From: Cacconaster sp045601245
Lineage (GTDB): Bacteria; Bacteroidota; Bacteroidia; Bacteroidales; UBA932
Assembly: GCA_045601245.1 (NCBI GenBank)
Contig: JAZRZH010000009.1
Span: 1-64,000 of the forward strand
Length of the DNA stretch: 64,000 bases
Reading direction: 5' to 3'
Shown here: in pieces, positions 56,330 through 64,000 of the stretch
How the letters are laid out: each line of letters begins with the position of its first letter
Position numbering within the stretch: the first letter of the stretch is position 1
Translations under genes and position numbers: made by a program
Notes under the pieces: generated by a model
Databases searched by the model: none
Seen by the model: only the letters and a program-made list of their open reading frames with translations
What the model was told of the DNA's origin: nothing

Positions 56330-57970
56330 ATGAAAGAAAAAGGACAAATCAGACTTGCAGTCTGGACACTTGCAGCACTTTTCGCAGTGCTGATGAGCAT
56401 ACCATTCCTGATTCCGGGATGCGGATTCCTGGCATTGACAGCATTCGCACCTCTCTTTTGTATGGAGCGTGTCATCACCCGCAACGGGCTGAAGGGATGG
56501 TGGTATTATTTCACTGCATTCCTTGCATTCAACATCCTGTCAACCTGGTGGATATGGAATGTATCCCCTGCCGGCTCCATTGCTGCTATACTTATCAATT
56601 CTCTCGAAATGTCCCTGATTTTCGCGGCTTTCCGCATCTTCAAGCGCCGCTGCACACGAGGGACAGACTGGCTTCCATATCTTTTCTTCATCACGCTCTG
56701 GCTCGCTTGGGAGCATATCTATTTCAACATCGAGTTATCCTGGCCATGGCTGGTCCTCGGCAACGCATTCGCGACCTCCGTCAATCTCATCCAATGGTAC
56801 GAGATCACCGGATCGCTCGGCGGTTCCCTCTGGATTCTGGTAAGCGGCTGGCTGCTGTTCCGTCTCATATGCCAGCTCAACGAAGGTAAAATCAAGGGCG
56901 CAAAGGTCACGGGAACTGTTCTTGCCTTGATTATTCTATTCCCAGCAATATCTTCATTTATAAGGTATTACTCTTACAGAGAAAAAGGCCGTACTATTGA
57001 AGTGGTGCTCGCCCAGCCAAACGTAGACCCGTTTATGAAATATGGAGCGATACCGCAGGACAGGCTTGATGACAAGCTCCTTTCCCTCTTTGACGCACAA
57101 ATCACTCCCGACACGAAATTTCTGATCTCCCCGGAAACGTTCACATACAACATCGATATCGACGAACCTGAATTGAACGCGTCATATAAAAAATACAAGG
57201 ACTACCTCTCTCTCCATCCGGGCACAAATCTGCTTGTCGGAGCACTGACCCGCAAAACATATCCATCCGACGTCAAACCGACACCGAGCGCACGTCCGGG
57301 AGGTGGATTCTGGTATGATGTATTCAACAGTGCGATTCTTGCTGATGACAGCCCGTTCTATACTTACTACCACAAGTCCAAACTGGTTCCCGGAGTGGAG
57401 ATCATCCCTTGGCAGAATAGCATCCCATGGCTGGGAAAACTCGTGGAAAAGTTCGGTGGTTCGCCAAACAGCTATGGCGTGATGAGCCGTATGAAGAACC
57501 TGGAACTTGAGGACGGCATAGGTGTCGCTCCTATGATATGCTATGAATCACTCTATGGGGACTATTCCAGGCACGCCGTCCTGACTGGTGCATCATTCAT
57601 AGCTGTAATGACCAACGACGGCTGGTGGGGCGACACGCCGGGATATCACCAGCACTTCAGATTCGCCCGTCTGAGGGCCATAGAAACCCGCCGCGACGTA
57701 GCCCACGCCGCAAATACCGGCACATCCGGCTTTATCAATCAGAGGGGCGATATCCTCCAGAAGACAGACTGGTGGGTGGAGGATTCCATCCGTGGAGAGA
57801 TACACACAAACCGTCACCTCACCTTCTTCACTTTGCACGGCGACGTCATAGGCAGGACAGCCGGATGGGCAACCGCCGCACTTATTCTTGTCCTGATTGG
57901 TCTTTGCGTTTCGGATAGGATATCCGGGCGTGGTAGATCTGCTTCAGGTATTCCTTCAAAGAGGTCTTGA
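56330..57970 (+). CDS. lnt: Apolipoprotein N-acyltransferase
   Basis: A 546-residue inner-membrane enzyme that N-acylates the lipoprotein Cys. Several N-terminal helices (about 8-200, e.g. LAALFAVLMSIPFLIPGCGF) are followed by a periplasmic nitrilase-like domain with the Glu in FLISPETFTYN, Lys in YYHKSKLVPGVE and Cys in VAPMICYESLYGDYS, and a final helix (GWATAALILVLIGLCV). Start ATG at 56330; the frame extends to a TTG 12 nt upstream. The last 89 bp overlap the 3' end of the convergent HD-domain gene. Confidence 0.94.
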   Translation: MKEKGQIRLAVWTLAALFAVLMSIPFLIPGCGFLALTAFAPLFCMERVITRNGLKGWWYYFTAFLAFNILSTWWIWNVSPAGSIAAILINSLEMSLIFAAFRIFKRRCTRGTDWLPYLFFITLWLAWEHIYFNIELSWPWLVLGNAFATSVNLIQWYEITGSLGGSLWILVSGWLLFRLICQLNEGKIKGAKVTGTVLALIILFPAISSFIRYYSYREKGRTIEVVLAQPNVDPFMKYGAIPQDRLDDKLLSLFDAQITPDTKFLISPETFTYNIDIDEPELNASYKKYKDYLSLHPGTNLLVGALTRKTYPSDVKPTPSARPGGGFWYDVFNSAILADDSPFYTYYHKSKLVPGVEIIPWQNSIPWLGKLVEKFGGSPNSYGVMSRMKNLELEDGIGVAPMICYESLYGDYSRHAVLTGASFIAVMTNDGWWGDTPGYHQHFRFARLRAIETRRDVAHAANTGTSGFINQRGDILQKTDWWVEDSIRGEIHTNRHLTFFTLHGDVIGRTAGWATAALILVLIGLCVSDRISGRGRSASGIPSKRS

Positions 57971-59909
57971 CCCTGCCGATTTCGCTGATAGAGATATCGG
58001 CATCATCGAACTGCCTTTCAGCAACCTTGCCAGCGACAATCCCGTCCACCAGAGCGGAGATGCTCTCCTCGCTGTAATCCTTCAGGGTGCGGGACGCAGC
58101 TTCGACAGCATCGGCTATCATCACGATTGCCTGTTCCTTCGAATGCGGTAGAATGCCGTTGTATGTGAACGGAGCGACATTGGCGGGATCGCCGCCGTTA
58201 TTGCAGTACTGGTTGTAGAAATATCCGGTCCTGGAGCGTCCGTGATGAGTGCGGATGAAGTCAGTTACAATCTCTGGAAGTCCGTATTTGCGAGCCATTG
58301 CCATACCGTCATCAACGTGATTGATGATATCGTGGGCACTGGCCTCCGGGGTCAGGCTGTCGTGGTATCCGGGAGCACCGGCGGTGTGATTTTCAATGAA
58401 GCAGGACGGATTCTCCATCTTTCCGATATCGTGGTAGAGCGAACCCACGCGCGCCAGCATCGAGGCGGCGCCGAGGTCGCGGGCTGCATTCTCGGCAAGA
58501 TTTGCGACCTGCAGACAATGCTGGAAGGTTCCCGGAGCCTTGCGAGCCATCTCGCGAAGCAAAGCGTTGTTGGTATCCGAAAGTTCCCATAGACGGGAAT
58601 ATGAGACGAATGAAAAGGCTTTCTCTAAAAGGAACACGAACGGATAACATACCACCACCAAAATGGCGTTTATGGCCATCTTGGCAATGTCTGACTGTCT
58701 CCAGGCGAGGGCATCCACATCAGAGATCATATTGAATGCGATATAGACCAGGAACATCGCCACAAAGACGAACAGAGCATTGAGAAACTGCATCCATCCG
58801 CGGCTGAAACGTTGGAAAGAGAACATCGCAACGCATCCGGCCACTGCATTGATGAAAAAGAGTTCGACTCCGTTGTCCGGGATTATCAGTACGGGCAGCA
58901 GACCAGCCAGATATGTCGAGATGGAGATTGGTTTGTCAAAGAACGAGCATATATAAAGCGCCAGCACGGCGAATGGCACTGCCGGCAGGAGCGTCGGAGC
59001 ACGACGGGAAACCACTGCGCAGGCGCAGAACGAGAGGAATGCCATCAGAAGGAAGAATATCAGCTGACGGATATCGGAGAGCGCCTTCCGTTCCACGAAA
59101 TAAATCGTGAAGAATAGTATCGCCAGAACCGCCAGAATCAGCAGGAAATGGCTGAGAAGCACGCTGAATACAGAGCCGCTGTAGCCGAAGCTGCGCTGAT
59201 ATTCGGCCTTGTATGAATCCAAAATCTGCTCGATGTCGGCAGTAACGATTTCACCTTTGGACACAATCAGCTGACCATCGTAGAACATACCCTTGGTCGG
59301 AGAGACATAATCAACAGCCTCCTTGTGCAGCATCTGGGTAGTATTGTCGTCATATGTAAGATTCGGGACAATCAGCGAACCCAGTCCGCAGGAGTGGGAA
59401 ACCGAGTCTATGTCCGCATCGGGGAAGGTGTATGCCAGATCTGAAAGCAGCGCCCGGATTGCAGACTCGATGGTGTAAACCTCCTGTGCCGGCATCTCCG
59501 ACATACGCTTGCCAGTCTTGACGAAGATCACCTTGTCCTTGATGTCCTTGTCAAAGGATGCGACTACGCCCGTCTCGTAGAACTCATTCAGATGGCTGGC
59601 TATGGCACCGGTCATCTCATCATCCAGACCTTTCTCAGCAGCGATCCTGCCGAAAAGCATCAACTGCTCTTCCGGGACAAACTCGTTACGCTGATAGCAG
59701 TCCACTATTTCCGAGGCCCGTTCCTCCTTTTCCTTCAGTATCTCCGCCTTCGTCTTGAGCACCGGGAAATCCATCGGTGCCACAAGTGTCTCATAGGTCC
59801 ACGGACTGCCCTTCTGGTATTTGTAAACGAAACGGCCCCTCACCGGAAAAATCAGCAGCATGGCCACCGCCGTCACGGCAAAAGCGATATATGGTCCGAA
59901 TTTTTTCAT
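57882..59909 (-). CDS. 7TM-HD domain phosphohydrolase, PgpH-like (putative c-di-AMP phosphodiesterase)
   Basis: A 675-residue membrane protein. N-terminal helix (FAVTAVAMLLIFPV), extracytoplasmic 7TMR-HDED domain (about 40-270), seven membrane helices (about 270-440) and a cytosolic HD domain: PGTFQHCLQVANLAENAARD, then VGSLYHDIGKMENPSCFIEN, HDIINHVDDGMAMARKYGLP and FIRTHHGRSRTGYFYNQYC. The HD metal residues are intact. PgpH-type proteins degrade cyclic di-AMP. The C-terminal 30 codons overlap the convergent lnt gene. It starts 13 nt after the nitroreductase stop. Confidence 0.88.
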   Translation of the reverse strand: MKKFGPYIAFAVTAVAMLLIFPVRGRFVYKYQKGSPWTYETLVAPMDFPVLKTKAEILKEKEERASEIVDCYQRNEFVPEEQLMLFGRIAAEKGLDDEMTGAIASHLNEFYETGVVASFDKDIKDKVIFVKTGKRMSEMPAQEVYTIESAIRALLSDLAYTFPDADIDSVSHSCGLGSLIVPNLTYDDNTTQMLHKEAVDYVSPTKGMFYDGQLIVSKGEIVTADIEQILDSYKAEYQRSFGYSGSVFSVLLSHFLLILAVLAILFFTIYFVERKALSDIRQLIFFLLMAFLSFCACAVVSRRAPTLLPAVPFAVLALYICSFFDKPISISTYLAGLLPVLIIPDNGVELFFINAVAGCVAMFSFQRFSRGWMQFLNALFVFVAMFLVYIAFNMISDVDALAWRQSDIAKMAINAILVVVCYPFVFLLEKAFSFVSYSRLWELSDTNNALLREMARKAPGTFQHCLQVANLAENAARDLGAASMLARVGSLYHDIGKMENPSCFIENHTAGAPGYHDSLTPEASAHDIINHVDDGMAMARKYGLPEIVTDFIRTHHGRSRTGYFYNQYCNNGGDPANVAPFTYNGILPHSKEQAIVMIADAVEAASRTLKDYSEESISALVDGIVAGKVAERQFDDADISISEIGRVKTSLKEYLKQIYHARISYPKRKDQSGQE

Positions 59910-59922
59910 ATAGAATAAGTTA

Positions 59923-60561
59923 TCAGATAATCAAATCCTTGATCCCGAGCTTCGGGACATAATGTATGCCTTCCTTGCGGTAATAGGCGTGGCTCTCATC
60001 GGGGGAGATGCGGGTCAGCTGGATCCTGTCCGTCCCCTTCCCCACCGCCACAACCAGCAGCGGATCGAGCGGAAGGTCCAGCGCGGCCTTCAGTGCCTCC
60101 TTGTCGAATGCAGCGACTGCAATAGCATTCAATCCAATCTCAACGGCCTTCAGTGCCATGCTCTGGAATGAGATGCCGAGGTCGATATCGACGATACGGT
60201 TCTCGGGGACTGTCGAGCATACGATGATGAATGCCTCCGGCTCAGTGCCCGGGAACGGCAGATGCAGCTCCGGAAGCGCGGCGCCGAAGCGGACCAGCGG
60301 AAGAACAACATCAGCGCCAGTATCCCGCGTCACCGGGCGGAAGCGCAGCACCTGCTGGTTGCGTCCGGAAGGAATCTTGTCATTCACCCCGATGATAGCC
60401 TCCAGCTGCGTCGAAGTCACAACCTGTTCCTTCAGATATCCACGATGACTGCGGTTCCGCAGCAGCAGCGAATCAAGCGAAGGGCCGCCGCGCTTCACAA
60501 CGCGCCTGCGACCCTCGCCGAATACCTCTTCGTATCTTTTCTCCAGATAATTGTCAGCCAT
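59923..60561 (-). CDS. Nitroreductase family protein
   Basis: A 212-residue FMN-dependent oxidoreductase-like protein. It has the N-terminal RNRSHRGYLKEQVVTSTQLE (nitroreductase SRRSIRxF-type flavin contact, here RSHRGY), NDKIPSGRNQQVLRFRPVT and IDLGISFQSMALKAVEIGLN, then LDPLLVVAVGKGTD. Natural substrate unknown; in anaerobes such enzymes reduce quinones, flavins or nitro compounds. It lies 3 nt after the BatD-E gene stop and is probably co-transcribed with the Bat genes. Confidence 0.85.
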   Translation of the reverse strand: MADNYLEKRYEEVFGEGRRRVVKRGGPSLDSLLLRNRSHRGYLKEQVVTSTQLEAIIGVNDKIPSGRNQQVLRFRPVTRDTGADVVLPLVRFGAALPELHLPFPGTEPEAFIIVCSTVPENRIVDIDLGISFQSMALKAVEIGLNAIAVAAFDKEALKAALDLPLDPLLVVAVGKGTDRIQLTRISPDESHAYYRKEGIHYVPKLGIKDLII

Positions 60562-60564
60562 AGC

Positions 60565-63177
60565 CTAAATCTTCTCAATCTGCGAACTCTCAACCCAGCC
60601 CTGACGGCCATCGGAGAGTTCGATATCGGTCCAGCTGCCAAGTTCGTCAAGAAGCGTCACGACAGTGCCCTCGTGGAGCATGAACAGCGACTTGCCGGCA
60701 TCACCCGGGGAGCTCTTGACCGATGTGACGGGCTGCATCATCACCGCCTCGTCGCACGACTTCGCATCACTCTTCTCGCTCAGGCTGAAAATCAGGCTGA
60801 AGAGAGCCAGCAGGCAGGTTACGCAGGCCGCGATAAATGAGACCTTGCGCCAGAGAAGCGGCTGCAGGAACTTGAACGCCAGCAGGAGCACCACTGTCAG
60901 AAGGGCGAAGACAAGAGTCATCCGCGCCCATCCGTCAGCTGATGCCAGATATTTGATATCCTTGACCCAGGTCACAAGAATGAACTCCGGAACCACATCA
61001 ATCTTGTCGAGCGTGAACTCCCGGACCATAGCCAGATTATTTGCCGCGTCGCCGTGAGAAGGGTCCAGCTTGAGACATTTCTCATAATAGAGCACTGCGT
61101 GAGCGAGATCGCTGCTCTTGTATGCGGCATTGCCCATATTATAATAAAGGTCCGGGGAGACAAGTCCAGTGCCTTCGATGGCACGGAATCCATCGAGAGC
61201 CTCACTGTAATTGCCCGAAGTATATGCGTCGCAGGCAGCCTTCCAGGCCTCGTCGGTACCGGCGGCATATGAGGTGGCGGCACCGCAGAGCAGTAAGAGT
61301 GCGGCGACGGCGGCCTTCGCAGCCTTGCCTGATGATGTCTTCTTCACTTTTCCGTCGATTTCAGATATGACATTGATTGCCTCGTTGTAGAGGTTCTCCA
61401 TTGCGGTATGGCCCGCATCCGGAGAATATCTTGCGAATTCGCACGCATCGATGATGGCAGTGAGCCTGCCGATGAGCGGCGCGTCCACCCCACGCTCTGC
61501 CAGAGTTTCGGAAATCCTCTCTCTGGAGAGGTCTGCGGCCGGAATGGCGAGCTTGTCCGAAACATAGCCGAGGACTGCCTTGTGAAGTTCCTCATAATAG
61601 GCGGTTGGCAGGTTCTTGCCGAGATATTCTCCTGCCTGCTTGAGGCGCGCACGTGCCATCTTGTTGGCACGACGGTTCCTGGTGCCGACTACATCCCCAC
61701 GGCGGGTCTGAATGGAGCCGATGACAGCCGCGGCAATGAAATAGAGCGCGACAATGAGCGCCAGAAGGCCCCAGAAGAGCGGAGAACCGGCAAAGAAGCG
61801 GCCGCCTTCCTTGAATGAAGGTGTCTTGGTACGTATGAAACGGATATCTTCCGCGATATTCTTGACGCCCTGACGGGTCACACCAGGCATCACGATCCCG
61901 CCACCGTCGACATCCTCGCCCTTCGCCACGCTGATGGTCATAGGCTGGGAGGTCAGAGTCACGTACTTACCCTTCGCGATATCATAATAGGAATACTCTA
62001 CCGGCTCGATCGTGAACTCTCCGTGGCTGCGCGGGATAAACGGGAATTCGAATGTCCTGGTGCCGGAAGTTCCGTCATAGGATGAATTGTCGGAGGTCTT
62101 GGTATCATACAGTTCGAAGTCCGGCGGCAGGTTGAGGACCGGTGGCTCAAGCATAGAGATATTGCCTTTGCCGCTGACCGTCACTATGATGGAGGCAGCC
62201 TCGTGGGCCTTGATATCGTTATTGCTGAGAGATACGTTCATCTTGTAGTCGCCCACTCCGCCAGCGAATGATGCCGGAGCACCGGAGGGAAGCGGATTGA
62301 CCTTGACTCTGACGGCCGAAGTGCTGAGACGCTTGCGGATGGTCTGGTACGAATCGAAGAAACTGTCGAAAATCGAACGCGGAGCGGCGCTTGTGAGGAC
62401 GCGAACCTGGCAGATCATCTCGGCCGGGTCGATTGTCAATGTACCCACCTGCTGAGGGATGAGCATATAGCGGCGCAGAAGAGCAGCGTTATAAATGGTG
62501 CCGTTCACATTCTCACGGGTGAACTCGATGTTCTGAGGGGTATCAATCTCCTTGCTCCAGAAGCCGTCGAATGTCGGGAAATGGACATCTTCGAAACCTG
62601 CGATGTCTGCACGAGTGTAGAGTTTGAGCGTCGCTACGGTCGGTTCGCCCTTGACGAGATTTGTCTTGCCAAGCGAAAGGCGCAGGAAAATGTCTTCATT
62701 GGATACAGTGCCGGTATTGACCGCCTGCTCGGAAGCATTGTCATACTGGCGGTCCGGCTGCTGATGGCCGGAAGCGGCAGAAGAAGCGGACGATGAGGCA
62801 TCCCCCGCAACGACCTCAATCGTGAATGAGCCTGAGGTGCATTGATTGTGGTCCACATCTGCTGTTGCAGCAGGTATCGTGAACTTGCCGGGAGTCTTTG
62901 CCTGCATCACATAGGTGAATGTCTCCTGATGAGTGGACGTACGCTTTCCGTTGACAATGCTTGTGCTGGACATTGAACCAGACTGCGGACCCCATACGAT
63001 GGTGAAATCCTGGCTGCCCGGCCAGTTAAAGTCAGACATCCTGCCGTCTGCGGTAAATACTATGCGGAACGTCTCATCCAGCGCGACTACCCTCGGAGCC
63101 TCGACTGTCAGAGAATTCTGAGCAACTGCCGTCAAGGCGCCCAGAAATAGCAAAAGCATACAAAAAATGCGTTTCAT
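60565..63177 (-). CDS. BatD-BatE fusion protein (aerotolerance operon)
   Basis: An 870-residue envelope protein. The BatD part has signal MKRIFCMLLLFLGALTAVAQ, Ig-like repeats (about 25-430), a membrane helix near 464-484 (FWGLLALIVALYFIAAAVIG) and a cytosolic region (about 490-600). The BatE part begins with a second signal-like helix (about 620-638, AAVAALLLLCGAATSYAAG), then a TPR (CDAYTSGNYSEALDGFRAIE; YYNMGNAAYKSSDLAHAVLY), two membrane helices (about 752-800) and a C-terminal SH3 domain ending GRQGWVESSQIEKI. Elsewhere BatD and BatE are usually separate genes; here the frame is continuous. Bat proteins work with MoxR ATPase and VWA proteins in stress tolerance. Gap to batC is 7 nt. Confidence 0.85.
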   Translation of the reverse strand: MKRIFCMLLLFLGALTAVAQNSLTVEAPRVVALDETFRIVFTADGRMSDFNWPGSQDFTIVWGPQSGSMSSTSIVNGKRTSTHQETFTYVMQAKTPGKFTIPAATADVDHNQCTSGSFTIEVVAGDASSSASSAASGHQQPDRQYDNASEQAVNTGTVSNEDIFLRLSLGKTNLVKGEPTVATLKLYTRADIAGFEDVHFPTFDGFWSKEIDTPQNIEFTRENVNGTIYNAALLRRYMLIPQQVGTLTIDPAEMICQVRVLTSAAPRSIFDSFFDSYQTIRKRLSTSAVRVKVNPLPSGAPASFAGGVGDYKMNVSLSNNDIKAHEAASIIVTVSGKGNISMLEPPVLNLPPDFELYDTKTSDNSSYDGTSGTRTFEFPFIPRSHGEFTIEPVEYSYYDIAKGKYVTLTSQPMTISVAKGEDVDGGGIVMPGVTRQGVKNIAEDIRFIRTKTPSFKEGGRFFAGSPLFWGLLALIVALYFIAAAVIGSIQTRRGDVVGTRNRRANKMARARLKQAGEYLGKNLPTAYYEELHKAVLGYVSDKLAIPAADLSRERISETLAERGVDAPLIGRLTAIIDACEFARYSPDAGHTAMENLYNEAINVISEIDGKVKKTSSGKAAKAAVAALLLLCGAATSYAAGTDEAWKAACDAYTSGNYSEALDGFRAIEGTGLVSPDLYYNMGNAAYKSSDLAHAVLYYEKCLKLDPSHGDAANNLAMVREFTLDKIDVVPEFILVTWVKDIKYLASADGWARMTLVFALLTVVLLLAFKFLQPLLWRKVSFIAACVTCLLALFSLIFSLSEKSDAKSCDEAVMMQPVTSVKSSPGDAGKSLFMLHEGTVVTLLDELGSWTDIELSDGRQGWVESSQIEKI

Positions 63178-63184
63178 ATCTGTC

Positions 63185-63964
63185 CTACCAATTCTTGTCT
63201 TTCTGTTTAGACTGGAGCAGCAGAGCCTTCTCCTTGTTTACCTTATCCTGAGTCTGTTTCTCCTTGTCCTGAATTGCCTGGAGCATCTGCTGTGCATCCT
63301 GCTGGCTTATCTTCGAAGGGGACTGACCGTTGCCACTCCGGTCCTGATTCTGGTCCTGGTTCTGCTGATTGTCCATATTCTGATCGTTGTTCTGATCCTT
63401 ATTATCCTTATTCTGGCCCTGATTGTCCTTGTCCTGATTCTGATTCTGCTGATCCTTGCTCTGATCCTGATTCTGCTGATTGTCCTTATTATTCTGGTCG
63501 TTCTGATTGTTCTGGTCGTTCTGGTTCTGCTGCTGGTCCTCCAGCATCTTCTTGGCATAGGACAGATTGGCCTTGGCATCCATATCGCCGGGATTGAGTT
63601 TCAGGGAATTCTTGAAGGCTTCGACGGCCCCCTGCCAGTTCTGCACCTTGATCATCGCATTGCCTGTGTTGAACAGGCACTTTGCGGCATCGTCCAGGCT
63701 GCGTGCATTCTTGACCGCGGCGGCGTACGCCTTTCCGGCCTCCTCATAATTCTCCATCCTGTAGTAGGTATTGCCGAGATTATAGTTGGCCGCAAATGAT
63801 GTCGAATCGGCCAGCAGGGCCTTCTTGTATGATATTTCCGCTTCCTGATACTTCTCCTTGCGGAATTCGCCGTTGCCCTTGCGCACAATCTTCTTTTCGG
63901 ACTGCGCGTAGGATACGGATGCGGTCACAAGGAACATCAGAAGCAATGTCAATGTACGTTTCAT
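63185..63964 (-). CDS. BatC-like TPR protein with a Gln/Asn/Asp-rich tail
   Basis: A 259-residue exported protein. Signal MKRTLTLLLMFLVTASVSYA, then TPR repeats: KGNGEFRKEKYQEAEISYKK; NYNLGNTYYRMENYEEAGKA; LFNTGNAMIKVQNWQGAVEA. A low-complexity Gln/Asn/Asp/Lys tail (about 145-210) and a charged C-terminal helix rich in Gln and Lys follow. This is the BatC architecture and it lies between BatB and BatD, as in other Bacteroidetes Bat operons. The start ATG overlaps the batB TGA stop (ATGA), indicating translational coupling. Confidence 0.85.
   Translation of the reverse strand: MKRTLTLLLMFLVTASVSYAQSEKKIVRKGNGEFRKEKYQEAEISYKKALLADSTSFAANYNLGNTYYRMENYEEAGKAYAAAVKNARSLDDAAKCLFNTGNAMIKVQNWQGAVEAFKNSLKLNPGDMDAKANLSYAKKMLEDQQQNQNDQNNQNDQNNKDNQQNQDQSKDQQNQNQDKDNQGQNKDNKDQNNDQNMDNQQNQDQNQDRSGNGQSPSKISQQDAQQMLQAIQDKEKQTQDKVNKEKALLLQSKQKDKNW
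63330..63540 (-). repeat. Low-complexity Gln/Asn/Asp codon tract in batC
   Basis: About 70 codons dominated by CAG/CAA, AAT/AAC and GAC/GAT in short near-tandem units (Gln-Asn-Gln-Asn-Asp type). The tract is prone to slippage and likely varies in length between strains. Confidence 0.75.
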
Positions 63965-64000
63965 TTCTTCTCCTCCGTTTTGAACAATTGACGCCTGCTG
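63961..64000 (-). CDS. BatB C-terminus, partial (VWA-domain protein inferred)
   Basis: The last 12 codons of a gene that continues beyond the right edge: ...SRRQLFKTEEKK then TGA, whose first two bases overlap the batC ATG. The identity as BatB comes only from the operon order (BatB-BatC-BatD) and the basic tail that typically follows the last membrane helix; nothing of the VWA domain is visible. Confidence 0.5.
   Translation of the reverse strand, partial: SRRQLFKTEEKK

Overview
The window looks like chromosomal DNA of a Bacteroidales bacterium, probably a gut or rumen anaerobe. The evidence is the gene families (BatC/D/E, DUF4295 beside rpmG/rpmB, DUF4199 plus GT2, putative Porin_10 porin, split MurU/AmgK salvage, LytTR regulator with membrane segments), many promoters with the Bacteroidetes -7 box TAnnTTTG, and weak or absent Shine-Dalgarno sites. 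No rRNA, tRNA, CRISPR array, transposase or phage structural gene was seen. Almost all of the window is core metabolism and housekeeping; the one clear accessory patch is 34.1-35.9 kb.

Layout. 1-8.8 kb (minus): MATE transporter (cut by the window edge), a small nucleotide-related protein, an outer-membrane barrel, then a tightly packed unit ilvE / omega-amidase / iorA / iorB / aminotransferase / paaK1 / ACT1 that links branched and aromatic amino acids, 2-oxo acids and aryl-CoA. 8.9-14.0 kb (minus): ilvD-ilvB-ilvN-ilvC, preceded by a 31-residue leader peptide rich in Val/Leu/Ile codons and an intrinsic terminator with a competing pairing partner, i.e. a classical attenuator. 14.1-19 kb (minus): secreted M3 peptidase, a second ACT/paaK pair and asnA. 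19-30 kb: a secreted phosphodiesterase (plus), then minus-strand lytic transglycosylase, porin, MurU-like and AmgK-RapZ fusion genes, LytTR regulator, LolE-like permease and pheT. 30.2-34.1 kb (plus): a 51-residue small gene, a LamG-type lipoprotein, racemase and ftsY. 34.1-35.9 kb: a long imperfect palindrome, truncated genes, an orphan gene and a YafQ-type toxin-antitoxin pair. 36-41.3 kb (minus): DUF4295, rpmG, rpmB, lepB, rplT, rpmI, infC (non-AUG start), thrS. 41.3-44 kb: a duplicated 42-bp palindromic repeat, a secreted propeller-like protein, DUF4199 and a glycosyltransferase. 44-47.4 kb (minus): lipoprotein, an anti-sigma-like protein that carries a beta-barrel, ECF sigma factor, bactofilin. 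47.4-55.6 kb (minus): lpdA, secA (interrupted by an in-frame TAG), a heavy-metal exporter, meaB, a DUF1573 protein. 55.6-64 kb: LysE exporter, lnt (plus), 7TM-HD phosphohydrolase, nitroreductase, BatD-BatE fusion, BatC and the last codons of BatB.

The most interesting signals are the ilv attenuator, the interrupted secA, the aryl-acid module with its two CoA-ligase/ACT pairs, the fusion of an anti-sigma-like protein to a beta-barrel, and several palindromic repeats and gene remnants.
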